Source: Antilocapra americana (taxonomy: Eukaryota > Chordata > Mammalia > Artiodactyla > Antilocapridae). Taken from it: a stretch of 64,000 nt of DNA. The notes under the pieces were generated by a model. The model was not told where the DNA came from, made no database searches, and was given only the letters and a program-made list of their open reading frames with translations. This document shows positions 1-12,063 of the stretch, piece by piece (the first letter of the stretch is position 1; the number at the start of each line of letters is the position of its first letter). Where the stretch lies: NCBI GenBank assembly GCA_007570785.1, contig ML662449.1:10102491-10166490 (forward strand), in the 5' to 3' direction. The position numbers and the translations under genes were made by a program.

Positions 1-1158
1 ATTTCATATCAGAAAGATTCACAGAAAAGTACTCTATGCAAAATTAGCATAGGATAAAAAAGAATGAATAAAATATGATTACTGCAGAATATAAAATCAT
101 GTCAGAGAGGCATATCCAAAAAAATAGATCAGAACTGTAGAATTCTACTCCAGAATTAGCTAAAAGACTTTAAGAAAGCAATACATGACATGAAAGAATG
201 CATTACCAAAGTAAAAACTCAGAAATGAGGTAATAGATCTCAAGAAAAATTAGAATTTTTAATCATGAAAACTAAACTATTTTAAGATAGCCAATTTCAG
301 CAATGGAGCAGGAAATATAAGATGTGAGATCAGAAATTCTTTATATACCAGAAAGTAAAAAAGCTCTCAAAAATTTGCAGTCATGTTAAAATGACTCAGG
401 ACACAACTGGAAGAGGCTATCATAGCCAAAGATGCAACAAGTTGAAGTTCAATATTATCACTATTAAAATCATAATGAATTGAAATCTAGCAAATATGTT
501 TTTATACCTGAGTTCATAAAGATATTTATCCAATATCTTTATTGGGTAAATATTTATCCAAAGCATTTCAAGTTACAAAATAGGGGGAAAGCTAAATTAA
601 ACATATTTCTGTGGGACTTTGAGCTAATAACATGTACTGTCAAACTTTAAAGGAGAAGATAAACTAAGTATTATCAAACCTAAGACTCACTTTTGCTTTT
701 TATACTTTAATATCTGTGAAATCGGGCTGCACCTTCCCATGATTTATATTGTAGTGCTTTCTCTTCCTTAGTACAACATAAAGTAATGATGCATCTTACA
801 CTCAAAGGTCTCTGAGATTTGGTGAAACAGAATGGCATGCTTCCTTTTCATTCATTCTGCCACCAAGACATTTTCCACAGTGCCCAAACATTAACATTAA
901 CATTAACAGTTCTCAGAAATATGCTTTGAAGAACACCAGCTCAGGAAATGCTGTATTTGAGTAAACCACACATTGACCTTCAAAATCTCCCCAAACTCTT
1001 CTAACATACAGACATTTTATTTCTCCACCTGAAAAATACACTTTCTTTTATGGTCATTTATCTCTTGATGGCTCTTCCTACATCACCCGCCCCATTGTGG
1101 GCAGTGACCACATCCTATGTATCTTTCATAACTCAACCCAAGCCTAAGCAGTCTTTTA
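1..1158. other. AT-rich intergenic/intronic DNA, no feature recognised
   Basis: No open frame, young SINE or LTR is recognisable. The adenine-rich character of 1-460 is reminiscent of a decayed L1/HAL1 ORF1 region, but I cannot support that call from identifiable motifs. Confidence 0.5.
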
Positions 1159-1170
1159 AAAGTGGTTAGT

Positions 1171-1322
1171 CTTGGTTTTGGTTTTGTTTGGGGGTTTTTT
1201 CCTTCTTTTGTTTTTTGGCTATGCCACACAGCTTGTGGGATCTTAGTTCTCTGACCACGGATTGAACCTGGACCATGACAGTGAAACCACAGAATCTTAA
1301 CTGGACTGACACGGAATTCCCC
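1171..1322 (-). mobile_element. CHR-type tRNA-Glu-derived SINE
   Basis: On the plus strand the element reads from a T-rich tail (1171-1216) into the reverse complement of a CHR body ('ggctatgccacacagc', 'gattgaacctggacc') and ends at the antisense tRNA-like head 'ggaattccc'. It is flanked by a 12-bp direct repeat with one mismatch (1159-1170 and 1323-1334), which fits an L1-mediated target-site duplication. The open frame crossing it is not a gene. Confidence 0.85.
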
Positions 1323-1334
1323 AAAGTGGTCAGT

Positions 1335-2028
1335 TTTGAATGGCTGGTTGTTATAATTCATTTGCTGTTGAAATTTCCCTTAAAGTGGATATGTTGAAAA
1401 CATAGATTTTATCTCTATTCTTTTAAAGAGTTCTGTTTTTATGCTATTCTAGGTTCTAAGAGGTCTAGACTCATGAATTCTTGATTGGTACCTGGGTCAT
1501 CTGATCCAAAATATGTCCCCTATCTCAGGGCACCTTGACAATGCTGGAGAAAGCCCATCTTTACAGAAAGGCCACTAAATTCAGATTTTGTGTATGACAA
1601 AAGAAAAAGGTGTTTTCAGTGAGAGACCCAATAGAAACAAAAATTAGAGTAACAGAAACCAAAACAGTAGCTTCTGACACTCAGTCTATACTCCTAAAGA
1701 TACAACAAATAGGACACCAAGGAAGCTGACCTCCACCACCTCCTCACCTGTTCACCACACTCATTAGCTGCTGGCAGTGGCATGGGCACAGGTGCCAGCA
1801 ACAGGGCCTCTGTGGAAACAATTGAAGCTTTTTCTTTCAGAAAGTCACATCTAGAAAGTCATTGAAGAAGAGGGTGTTTTTCCAAACCACAAGATCAAGT
1901 CAGACAACATGTACCTGGCCTGAAGTATGGCCTCCTGCCACCACTTTCTGCTCCAGGCACTGGATTAAGAAGGAGATTATCTTAATTCTAGGTCAGCTCT
2001 GGAGGTTATAGGAAGAAAGGATGAAGAA
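1335..2028. other. Single-copy DNA, nothing recognised
   Basis: About 700 bp lying between a CHR SINE and a tetranucleotide repeat. I see no repeat family, open frame or RNA gene. Confidence 0.5.
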
Positions 2029-2078
2029 ATAGATAGATGATAGGTAATAGATGGATAGATTAGATAGATAGATAGACA
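2029..2078. repeat. Imperfect (GATA/TAGA)n microsatellite
   Basis: The stretch is made of tandem 'taga' and 'gatag' units interrupted by ggtaat and gatgg. It is likely length-polymorphic. Confidence 0.85.
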
Positions 2079-2134
2079 GCCCTCATATCTACATGGACAT
2101 ATAATAGACATAGGAATATAGTTCTGCCTTTTCT

Positions 2135-2349
2135 TTTTGTTGTTCTTGTTAAATATTTATTTATTTGGCTGTGCCAGCATTAGTGCAGTCACACAAAATC
2201 TTTGTTGAGGCATACAGGATCCTTAGTTGTGGCATGCAAACTCTTAGTCACTGCATGTGGGATCTAGTTCTCTGATCAGGCATCAAACCTGGACCCTTTG
2301 CACTGGGAGCCTAGAGTCTTAGCCACTGGACCACCAGGGAATTCCTTCT
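2135..2349 (-). mobile_element. CHR-type SINE, near complete
   Basis: The plus strand carries the reverse complement of the element: an A/T tail ('aaatatttatttattt'), then 'ggctgtgccagcattag', 'ggatctagttctctgatc', and finally 'ccactggaccaccaggga', which is the antisense tRNA-Glu-like promoter head. A perfect 13-bp TSD, ttctgccttttct, flanks it at 2122-2134 and 2350-2362. Confidence 0.92.
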
Positions 2350-2362
2350 TTCTGCCTTTTCT

Positions 2363-4819
2363 CCTCCATTGAACAATTCTACTTCTATTCCTTGGGGCAG
2401 GTACAACCAGCCCCAGAGGAAAGTGTTCTGTTTGCCTCTCTTATTCCTTTTCCCTTTCCCTCCTCTCTTCTCGCCTCTCTGATGCTCTCTAAATTAAAAG
2501 AGGAGAAGAAATGGTGTTAAGGGTTTGACAGGAACAGCTGGAGCTGGTAGAAAAATAATTATTTCACTTATTTTTCCTACTTCAGTGCCTGTTTCAAGAA
2601 AAACCTAAAAATTGAATATGGGGGAGTGACCATATGCAGTGAAGAAAGTATAAAATAGGGAAAAGGTATGGGGATGAGGGTCCCAAGTTTGAGTTCTGAT
2701 TCAAATATTCCATCAGAACTTTGAAGCAGATTGATATTAAAATAATTAAAAAAAAATCCCTAAGTATGCCCTGGCAACACAATACCTTGCTTTATCATCA
2801 GTACACAGCGTCTGTCCACAAAGCCTCACAGCACGCATCAGAAAGCATCTTGGGAGCACTGAGCTTAGGCTTTACAGACTCATGAGTGTTTGCCCTGCAG
2901 ATGGAGGACAGTGAGGGAGCCTAAGTGTGCATGGCGGCAGTGAGGTATCCACACCCAGTCTTGGAAGCCAGGCCTGGGTCATTGACATGGACAATTTCAG
3001 ATTCCCAAGTACCCAGGTCTAGGAAAGGAGATGTGGGATCTATGTGGAACACTCACCTGGCCCCACATATCCTCACCCCATGGTCAGGGCATAACAGAGC
3101 ACAGCCGAGGCGAGGCCCTCTAAATCCTGGGCACCAGGGCAGAGCCTGTCCTGTTCTGACTTAAGGAGAACAAGTCAACTCTAATCTCCCATCTCTTAAA
3201 CATTCATTCTCTAGAAAGTCTCCTGGGCATCACAGACAAAAGTGAATTCTCTCTTTCTTCCCATTCCACTTTGAGATGAATACCGCTGTGCAGTGGGAAT
3301 ATGTATGTGTATGCCCACCAGGGCTTGCTTGTAGTTTCCCGAATGTAGGAACAACACCTCATACCTTTTTATAGCCTTTGCATGATCTAATACAGTCCCA
3401 AGCACATTAGCAGGCATAGAAATGCATGATGTTGATTTTAGAACTCTGCTTCAAAATTGTCTAATATATTTTTGCCTACAATATGTAAAAAGTGTACTAC
3501 ATACATGCATATACAGAGACTACAGATACTTTCCATCCCAATTGCACTACCAGGTTACTAGGCTCACTCTTACTTTCTGGAATCATCTCCTTGCTAGACC
3601 CATGCCAAATACACAGTGTAACTCTGGTTGTCCATTTTTTCTGATCGAATTTCACAGAGTGATTTGGTCCTTTAAGAGCTTTTGAAATGGAACGATTTCA
3701 GTTGTGCAATAGTTCCAAATATCTGAGTTTACGTACCAATAAGAGGAGCTTATCATTTCTATATTTTCTGGTTTCACAACATAGTATACCTATTTCAATG
3801 AGTAATTTTTGGCTTTTACCAAATTGGTCTTTTATTTAAAGCTTCTTTATATCTAAAACTCTAGAGAACTATATTGTGGGACATGAAATATGCCAGAAAA
3901 CTCAACCATATAAACGAAAAAAAAAAAATCATGCTAATAGAAGAAACATATATTTCTAGGTTGAATATCTGACCAGAAAGCAGAAATAAGATAAAATTGT
4001 TCATGGTTAATATCTGCATGTTAGACCCTACCAGCCAGTTCCCCATCATCAACATTTATTTTTTCTTTTTTTCCTAATAGGTACAGAATCTCAAGGCACC
4101 AAGTCAATTTTCCCTTTACAAAAGTAGAATTAGTTTTCCACCCTCCTCCTCCTCCATCCCCACATTAACCATCTCCCCCGCGGCTACACACAAGAACCAT
4201 TTATATTTACATTAAAAATGATTTGGCCTATGTACACTGCATTGTTTGACAGGAAAGATGGATGTTCACTTATAATTAAGTTTCAGCATAAATGACATCA
4301 TTCTGGAAGATAAGAGTTCCCTTATTCCCTCTCTGCTGGTTTTCTCATAGGATACCAAGGGGTTGGTGGCAGGGCGGGGTGGGGGGTGGTATGCACACAC
4401 ATTTTAATGACTTTTATAGGCCTTCTACCAGCAGACAGTTCTGCAGCATTTCAGTTACCTCTGAAACTCTGAAGGAAATTTTTCCTATCTGATTCAGCAG
4501 AAATCTATTGGTTCTCTGCTTTTGCACCAAGAAGGAGGAGTGTACAGCCTCGCCATTACCTAGAAGTTTACTAGAGTGGAGGATTTAGTGGTCCCTTGGA
4601 TCTGTGGAATGATCTCCAGATGAATTTTCTGCATGGGACAGTCTGAGAAATGCTAGTGTAAGAGACACGCCTATGCTCAATGGGAAGCTTTATGAATCAG
4701 GAGCATTGCTTGGGTTTTTACCTGTCTTTGTACATCAGAGTTTGAGAGCTAAGTTTTCAGACTTTTGTATTTTCATTTCCCTTACTGTAGGAGAGCTTTA
4801 AAATTATTCTTTGCCTTAT
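2363..4819. other. Mostly single-copy DNA
   Basis: No gene is recognised. It contains a CT-rich run (about 2440-2480), a faint L2/MIR-like tail word near 3320-3420 ('cagtcccaagcacatt'), a pyrimidine-rich run near 4139-4160 and a G-rich run at 4364-4389. All open frames here are short and lack family resemblance. Confidence 0.5.
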
Positions 4820-4878
4820 CTGGCGGGCTACAGTCCATGGAGTCACAAAACAGTTGTACACAGGTTAGCAACTAAACA
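4820..4878 (+). mobile_element. Bov-tA SINE, 3' fragment
   Basis: The words 'ctggcgggctacagtccatgg' (split by wear) and 'agcaactaaac' are the 3' part of the BovA body. The tRNA head and the middle are missing, so this is a truncated relic. Confidence 0.75.
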
Positions 4879-5042
4879 ATTCTCACATTACTCTGTGTGG
4901 ATACCTTAATCATCCCAACCAAGCTATAAGGCAGCAACCATACCAAAATAAATTATTCCACCTTTATTATGTGCTGAATACATTTAAGATATTATACCAG
5001 ATACTAGGAAGATGGTGTTACAGAGATGTACAAGCTATCATT

Positions 5043-5239
5043 GAAAGTGAAAGTGAAAGTCGCTCAGTCGTGTCTGACTCTTTGCCACACTATGGACTAT
5101 ACAGTCCATGGAATTCTCCAGGCCAGACTACTGGAGTGGGTAGCCTTTCCCTACTCCAGGGGATCTTACCAACCCAGGGATTGAACCCAAGTCTCCTGCA
5201 TTGCAGGCGGATTCTTTACCAGCTGAACCACAGGGGAGA
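5043..5239 (-). mobile_element. Bov-tA SINE
   Basis: Antisense BovA body ('gctcagtcgtgtctgactc', 'ccatggaattctccagg', 'actggagtgggtagcc') leads into the antisense tRNA-Glu head ('gcaggcggattctttacc', 'agctgaaccacagggga'). Only a short tatcat match is shared by the flanks. An open frame running through it is an artefact of the repeat. Confidence 0.92.
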
Positions 5240-5309
5240 GGTATCATCACTGCCAACAATAAGTATTTCTTTGGTTTTTACTTACTTGTTGCTTGTACTT
5301 CATCATCAC

Positions 5310-5430
5310 TGGACTGTAAACTCCAACAAGACAGGGATTGTGTTGTTCACTGTTGTTTTTACAACTCCTTTCACAATGTCTAGCACATATTAAATGCTCA
5401 ATAAATACGTGTTCAATAGATGGATGATTT
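5310..5430 (-). mobile_element. L2/MIR-like ancient tail
   Basis: 'actgtaaactccaacaag', 'acagggattgtgttg' and 'tctagcacatattaaatgc' followed by 'tcaataaatacgtgttcaat' match the antisense 3' end of L2-type ancient LINEs. It is diverged, so the family call is tentative. Confidence 0.5.
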
Positions 5431-5559
5431 TACAACTTGATAGAAAAAATACAATGCATATACAAATATCTAAAAGTGTAGCATAGAGAATAAGTGCCAT
5501 ACAACCACATTGTTCAGACTTCTATCCACTTCTGTAAAACTGATCTGCCTGAAAAAGAG

Positions 5560-7065
5560 CTGGATCAACCATTCACAAACTCTTAAAAAACAGAAGAGGC
5601 GAGAATACTTTATACCTCATTCTATGAAGCCAGAGTTCCTCTGATACCAAAACCAGGCAAAGACTTCCCCAAAAAAGGAAAACTAAAGACCAATATGCCT
5701 TCTAAATATATACACAAAAATCCTCAATACAGTGCAAGCAAACCAAAGCCATCAACATATAGAAAGGATTATAAAGCATGACCAAACCGGATTTAGGGAT
5801 TCCCTGGTAGCTCAGAGATAGAGAATCCACATGCAATGCAGGAGACCTGGGTTCAACCCCTGGATTGGTAAGATCCCTTGGAGAAGGGAATGGCTACCCA
5901 CTCCAGTATTCTGGCATGGAGAATTCCATGGACTGTATACTCCAAGGAGCTGCAAAGAGCTGAACATGACTGAGCAACTTTCACTTCACTTCAAACAGGA
6001 TTTATTCCAAAAATACAAGATTGGTTCAACATATTAAAAGTAATTAATTTAATAAGCCATAGTATTAAATAAAGGGGGAAAAAATCACATGATCAACTCA
6101 ATGTAGTAAAACTAATTGACAAACTACATTATTTTGTGATAAAAACACTCAACAAACTAAGAATAGACGGGAACTTCCTCAACCTAATAAAGAGCATCTA
6201 CAAAAAACATGAAGCTAATGTCATATTTAATTGTAAAAGACAGAAATATTTCCCCTGGAAATCAGGCATAAGCAGTCTTATCATTTCTATTTGTCATTGT
6301 AGTAGAAATTCAAGACAGGCAATTAAGAGAAAGGAAAGGAAGAAAGAAAAAGAAAAAAAAATAAGATAAAACATCCAGGTTGGAAAGAAAGAAGACTGTA
6401 TTTATAAATAACATGATCTTATTTATTGAAAATCCTGAGGAATTCACAAAACAACTTATAGGAACCAAAGAACAAGTTCAGCAAGATTGCACGGTACAAG
6501 ATCGATTTACAAAAATAAACCGTGTATCTGTACACTCACAATGAATAATCTAAAAATGGAATTAAGAAAGCTATTCCATTTAACATAACATTGAAAAAAC
6601 ATACTTAAGCATAAATTCAATAATAAAAATGCAACATTTACACTGAAAATTATAAATATGTTGAAAGAAATTAAACAAGACCTAAATAAATAGACATCCT
6701 TTGTTCATGAATTGGAAGACTTAATATTGTTAAGATTACAATGCTTTCCAAATTCACCTAGAGATTCCAACACTCGTTACCAAATCTCAGCTACTTTTTT
6801 TTTAACAGAAATTGACAAGCTGAAAAATATTCATGTATTAATAGAAACACAAGGGAACTGGAGTAATCAAAACTATAGTTAAAAAGGACAAAATTGGATT
6901 TCTTCCCAATTTTAAAACTTGCTATAACGCTACCATAATCAAAATTGTATAGTAGTGGAATAAGGTTAGACATACATCTAGATCAATGGAATAAAACTGG
7001 GTGACTAGAAATAAACCTATACATTTACAGTCAACTGATTCTTGCTGAGACAATGATGAGGGTGG
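5560..7065 (+). mobile_element. Old L1 fragment covering the ORF2 reverse-transcriptase region
   Basis: Sense-strand L1 ORF2 is recognisable: 'ttctatgaagccagagttcc', 'gataccaaaaccaggcaaag', 'aaggattataaagcatgacc', then after the SINE 'ggatttattccaaaaataca' and 'agcatctacaaaaaacatg'. Frames are broken throughout and both ends are missing. A Bov-tA splits it at 5796-5991. Confidence 0.85.
5796..5991 (+). mobile_element. Bov-tA SINE inserted in L1 ORF2
   Basis: It starts at the tRNA-Glu-like head ('gggattccctggtagctcag') and ends in 'actttcacttcactt'. The 13-bp L1 target sequence is duplicated at 5783-5795 and 5992-6004 with one mismatch. This gives precise boundaries and shows that the L1 is older. 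Confidence 0.95.
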
Positions 7066-7187
7066 ATCCAAAGCACATATGGTAGGCATAAACTAAAAGA
7101 AACAGGATGGTATAATGAACATCAATATGCCCAGCATCCACCATTGACAATTATCTTGTTTTATCTGTACTTCCAACCATACAGTTT

Positions 7188-8220
7188 TTTTTGTTCAGTC
7201 AATAAAGCTTGTCCAGTTCTTTGTGACTCCATAGACTGTAGCACAACAGGCTTTCCAGTCCTTCACTGTCTCCTGGAGTTTACTCAAATTTGCGCCAACT
7301 GGTATTATCTAATCATCTCATGCTCTGCGGCCTTCTTCTCTTTTGCCTTCAAAATTTCCCAGAATCAGTGTCTTTTCCAATGAGTTGGCTCTTCACATCA
7401 AGTGGCCAAAAGTATTGGAGGTTCAGCTTCAGCATCAGTCTTTGCAATGAATGTTCAGAGCTGATTTCCTTTAGGATTGATTCGTTTCATCTCCTTGTAG
7501 TCCAAGGGACTCTCAAGAGTCTTCTCCAGTACCACAGTTTGAAAGCATCAGTTCTTCCATGTTTAGCCTTCTTTATAGTACAACTCTCACATCTATACAC
7601 GACTCCTGGAAAAACCATACCTTTGACTACACAGACCTATGTCGGCAAAGTGATGTCTCTGCTTTTAAATATGCTGTCTACATTTGTGATAGCTTTTCTT
7701 ACAAGGAGCAAGCATCTTTTAACTTTATGGCTGCGATCAATATCCACAGTGATTTTGGAGCCCAAGAAAATAAAATCTGCCACTGTTTCCACTGTTTTCC
7801 CCATCTATTTGCAGTGAAGTGATGGGACAGGATGCCATGATCTTAGTTTTTTTAATGTTGAGTTTTAAGCTAGCTTTTTCATTCTCCTCTTTCACTTTCA
7901 TCAAGAGTCTCTTTAGTTCCTCTTCCCTTTCTGCCATTAGAGTAGTATCATCTGCATGTCTGAGATTGTCGATATTTCTCCCAGCAATACTGATTCTAGC
8001 TTGTGATTCATTCAGTCTGGCATTTCAGATCATGTACTCTGAATGTAAGTTAAATAAATAGGATGACAACATACAACTTTGTCATACTCCTTTCCCAATT
8101 TTGAACCAGTCTGTTGTCCCATGTTCAGTTCTAACTGTTGCTTCTTGTCCTACCTATGGATTTTCAGGAGATAGGGAAGGTGGTCTGGTATTCCCATCTC
8201 TTGAAGAATTTTCCACATTT
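7188..8220 (-). mobile_element. BovB (RTE) LINE, 5'-truncated
   Basis: The minus strand encodes decayed BovB reverse-transcriptase C-terminal sequence. A recognisable piece at about 7740-7935 includes KLNIKKTKIMASCPITSLQ. The 3' end lies to the left at about 7188 (the ART2-like end, 'tgttcagtcaataaagc') and the 5' truncation lies near 8220. BovB encodes an endonuclease/reverse transcriptase for target-primed integration. This copy has frameshifts and cannot be active. Confidence 0.9.
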
Positions 8221-8221
8221 A

Positions 8222-8645
8222 TCATATGTTTAACTCATTTTTAATGTATTATTTAAATTTTTTAATTGAGTAAGAGATTGTTCCCTAGTGCTTTACAAGT
8301 TTCAAAAGTTTCACACATGATTTCATAACATCCCATAATAACCCTATTTAATCCCCTACCCCTATGATACCTCTCTCCCTTCCCTCTACTCATTGGTAAA
8401 CACTCATTTGATCTCCACATCTGTGAGTCTGCTTTTTTGTTTTATTCATTAATTTGTTGTATATTTTTAGATTCTACATATAAATGATATACAGTATTTG
8501 TCTTTCTCTGTCTGACATTTCACTTAGCACAATGCCTTCCAAGTCCATCTCTGTTGTGACAAGTGGAAAATTTTCATTCTCTTTATGGTTGAGTAGTATT
8601 CCCTTGTAAGTATATACCACATCTTCTCCATTCACTCATTTTAAT
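8222..8645 (-). mobile_element. L1 3' end (ORF2 tail and 3' UTR)
   Basis: Antisense L1 3' end: a T-rich start, 'gtgagtctgcttttttg', 'agattctacatataaatgat', 'tttgtctttctctgtctgac' and 'tgagtagtattccc'. It abuts the BovB truncation point, so BovB may have inserted next to or into it. Confidence 0.8.
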
Positions 8646-9190
8646 TCTATTGAATTTTGAAGTAAACCCCAGAGATCATGTCACATTATCTACACATATT
8701 TCAGTAAGGAATCTCTAAAAGAAAAGGGCTCTTTTTAACAAAACCCCAATTATGACAACCTTAGGGGGCTTCAATTTTCTGGAATTTTTGAGACTAGCAA
8801 TGCAATTTAATCAAAGAACGATGTCTTAAAATCTAATCTACATTTACTTATGACCTTAATATGATTGGGTCTGTTGGTTCTACGAGGAGAAAAAGACAAA
8901 AGACTCAAAAACCCACAACAACAAAATACCAAAAAGCAAAAAAACTCACTTCTTAATTAGACACTTGAAATAGAAGCGATAGAGAAAAAATATCATTGGT
9001 CACATTTCCATTTTTCACTGTTAATAACTATTTCATGTTTCCCATAGTTGTTTTTTTTTAACAAGTCCCAATATTTTAAAATTGTGACCCAAATACTAGG
9101 ATTTCACATTTTATTTTATTTTTTATTTTTTACCATACAGTAGGATTTAGTATGTTTCCAATATTGTCCAAGCACAATAATGGCACCATA
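8646..9190. other. AT-rich DNA with possible decayed ancient repeat
   Basis: Words such as 'agtaaggaatctctaaaag' recall an old LINE 3' UTR, but the divergence is too high for a firm call. There is no open frame of note. Confidence 0.4.
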
Positions 9191-9192
9191 CA

Positions 9193-9266
9193 TCAGTTCA
9201 GTTCAATTGCTTAGTCATGTCTGACTCTTTGAGACCCCATGAACCATAGCACACCAGGCCTCACCC
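9193..9266 (-). mobile_element. BovB/ART2 3'-terminal fragment
   Basis: 'ttcagttcagttcaattgc' and 'gtctgactctttgagacc' are the antisense 3' terminus of BovB/ART2. Only about 74 bp is present, so the copy is strongly 5'-truncated. Confidence 0.85.
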
Positions 9267-9284
9267 TAAAAACAAAAACAAAAC

Positions 9285-9830
9285 CCTTTTGTCTGTCAGC
9301 AGTTATTCTGCATTCTATCTGTAGCCACAAGCAAACATTACTATCTCTCCCTACAGATATGGCTATTCTGTACATTTCATATAAATTAAGTCATATAATA
9401 TGTGGCCTTGGACTTCCCTGGCTGTCTAGTGGTGAAGACTCTGGCTTCCACTGCCTGGGGAATGGGGTCCACCCTGGGTCTCGGAACTAAGATCCCAAAA
9501 TGCAGCACTGTGTGGCCAAAAAAAAAAAAAGACAGTCTTATTTCTCCTTTCTTTCACTTAACATAATGTTTTCATAGTGCCATCCATGTTGTAATTTTAG
9601 CACTGACAAAAATTTGAATACTCAATGTTTCTATTGAGAAGTACTAACATTCCACAGTTTTGTTTACCTTGTCATCATTTGATGGAGTTTTGGGTTCTTT
9701 CCACATTTTGGCTATTATAAAAAATACTTCTATCTAAAATCTCTTACAAGATGTTTATGTGGGTAAATGGCTTCAAATGTCTTCGAGGCATTTGTAAAAG
9801 TGGAAATGCTGGGTGTGACACAGTGATGGG
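9285..9830 (-). mobile_element. Old L1 3' end, split by a CHR SINE
   Basis: Antisense L1M-type 3' sequence includes 'gctattctgtacatttcat', 'cacttaacataatgttttca', 'ccatccatgttgtaattt' and 'cacattttggctattat'. The element is continuous across the SINE at 9411-9532. Confidence 0.75.
9411..9532 (+). mobile_element. CHR-type SINE inserted in L1
   Basis: Starts 'gacttccctggctgtctagt', continues 'ggaactaagatccc' and 'gcactgtgtggcc', and ends in a 13-A tail. The L1 sequence resumes just after the tail. I could not delimit a clean TSD. Confidence 0.88.
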
Positions 9831-9963
9831 AAAGAATTGTGGATTTTGCTATTCAGATGAGTAATGAACTACTTCCATGCAAAGCTTTTTAGCAAAATTT
9901 GGTCTTAGAGTCTTGCCTTGGTGCAAAGAGACTGAGAAATTAGGGGAGGACATACAGGTGCAT

Positions 9964-10640
9964 GTTCACTTCAGTTAAGTCACTCAGTCGTTTCCGACTC
10001 TGCTACTTCACAGACTGCAGCACGCCTGGCCCATCACCAACTCCTGGCGTTTACTCAAACTCAAGTCCACTGAGTTGGTGACGCCATCCAACAATCTCAT
10101 CCTCTGTCGTCCTCTTCTCCTCCCACCTTCAATCTTTCCCTGCACCAGGGTCTTTTCCAATGAATCAGTTCTTTGCATCAGGTGGCCAAAGTATTGGAGT
10201 TTCAGCTTCAGCATCAGAACTTTCAATGAATATCCAGGACTGATTTCCTTTAGAATGGACTGCTTGGATCTCCTTGCAATCCAAGGGACTCTCAAGAGTC
10301 TTCTCCAACACCACAGCTCAAAAGAGTCCATTCTTCGGCATTCAGCTTTCTTTATAGTCCAACTCTCACATCCATACATGACTACTCGAAAAACCATAGC
10401 TTTGACTAGATGGACTTTTTTTGGCAGTCATGTTTATGCTTTTTAATATGCTGTCTAGGTTGGTCATGACTTTTCTTCCAAGGTGCAAGTGTCTTTTAAT
10501 TTCATGACAACAGTCACCATCTGCAGTAATTTTGAAGCCCAAAAAAATTAAGTCTGCCACTGCTTCCCCATCTATTTGCTATGAAGTGAAGGGACAAGAT
10601 GCCATAATCTTAGTTTTCTGAATGTTGAGCTTTAGCAAAT
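9964..10640 (-). mobile_element. BovB (RTE) LINE 3' part, 5'-truncated
   Basis: On the minus strand two overlapping frames encode the BovB RT C-terminus, with ELWCWRRLLRVPWIARRS near 10,250-10,310 and DLIFLGFKITADGDC near 10,515-10,555. The frame is broken between them. The 3' end is at 9964-10,020 ('tcactcagtcgtttccgac') and the truncation is near 10,640. It is inactive. Confidence 0.92.
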
Positions 10641-11925
10641 TTTTTTGTTAACTACTTGGAATGATTCTTAACCTTCCAACTCAAAATCTGTGGAGCATCT
10701 CTGCGTATTTGTGCTCAGAAAATATAATCAAAGTTATCTTTTAACGAATTGTGATGCGTTCTGGGATTATCTGGTGCCTTTGTTGACATACTTCTGACTT
10801 TTGCTTTCTATACCAAGCCTCAAGCTTCCCTCTGGAGGTACATTCAACTACCTATTAGCGATGAGAGGGTGTGTTTAACCCAAGTTTAGAAACCACTAAT
10901 GCTCCGTAGGTATAGGGTTACAAACCAACTTGAATCTTTTGGTGCTCAACTTTGTTTGTTCTTGGCAAAGCTCGAAAAACTTAACAGCGCTCAAAAGATT
11001 TCTTGGACACGGACTTTAAGAAAGAGTATTTTGATGAGTAAAGCATAAATGAACCAGAACCCATATGGATCAAATTTTCCTCAAAATGCACATGGGTTTA
11101 ATAATTAATGGAAAAAGTGCTTCTAGCATGCATTTGGGGTTTTATCAAACCCCAAATATTCATGAAAAAAATATTCTGATAGGTTCAAAGAATCCAAACT
11201 CTGATTTGATGCACCCACATTAATATCTCTTGATGTTGACTAAAAATGAGAACTATTTAGGTGTAATGGAAAACAGAGGCAGAACTTGTTCAAAAATTAT
11301 GTGAATGTAAGAAAATAACATTAATGCCACAAAGTTCATCTTTGTTCATATTTGTTTTCTTAAATCCTCCTTTTGGGAATATCCAAGAATCTTTTAACTA
11401 TATCTTAGCATATTAAGAGTTCTCAAAGAAATTATTGATTGCAGTTGAAAAAGAAAAAAAAAGACTGAATGAAATCCTTTGAGATATATAATATGTCATG
11501 AAATTTTCTAAGTTACTTGCAAATGTTTCTGCCAGCATCAATAAATTCCTAAAATTACAGGATAAACTGCATTAATTAAAGAATGGCACTATGTATTTAG
11601 AAGTTCCTGGAAGTTGTGTTTTTGAATTCACAGTGGCACTGCTGTGTATCTTTCCAAAATTTAATTTTACCTCTTTACCACTAAGGCAATTAGGTTCAGC
11701 TCTAGGGACATTTTTTTCTCAGCAGAACCTCAGCATTTAAACTTTATGTTCCCTTTATTACGCTTATATTTGAACTAACTCCCTTAACTTTGAAGAATTT
11801 TATCTAATTTCTAACTTTACATTTTTTCTAATTTTTTCTTTTGAGCATATGATCCTTCTACAAACCTTGAATCAATTACAAGTAAAAATGGCACTGTGTT
11901 TTCTTTTTTATTACTACTAAAGGTA
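10641..11925. other. AT-rich single-copy DNA
   Basis: About 1.3 kb with no recognised repeat, open frame or RNA gene. It forms a small SINE-free island between the BovB fragment and the L1 pile. Confidence 0.5.
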
Positions 11926-12063
11926 TTTAAACTAAAAAACAATATAAATAATTTGTCCATTTCTTTCAACCCACATCCTACACCCACAATCATCAATATG
12001 TTCTTTGTATCTACAAACTTGGTGTTTTTAATATACAGGTATTTTTAGATTCCACATATGAGA

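Noticed and set aside
1..460. Possible L1/HAL1 ORF1 remnant
   Set aside because: A-rich composition only; no specific motif to support it.
4971..5393. 140-codon plus-strand frame
   Set aside because: Most of it reads through an antisense Bov-tA SINE and an L2-like tail.
5796..5830. tRNA-like sequence (A/B-box type) at Bov-tA and CHR heads
   Set aside because: These are tRNA-Glu-derived SINE promoters, not tRNA genes.
10008..10397. 129-codon minus-strand frame
   Set aside because: BovB reverse-transcriptase C-terminus in a truncated, frameshifted copy.
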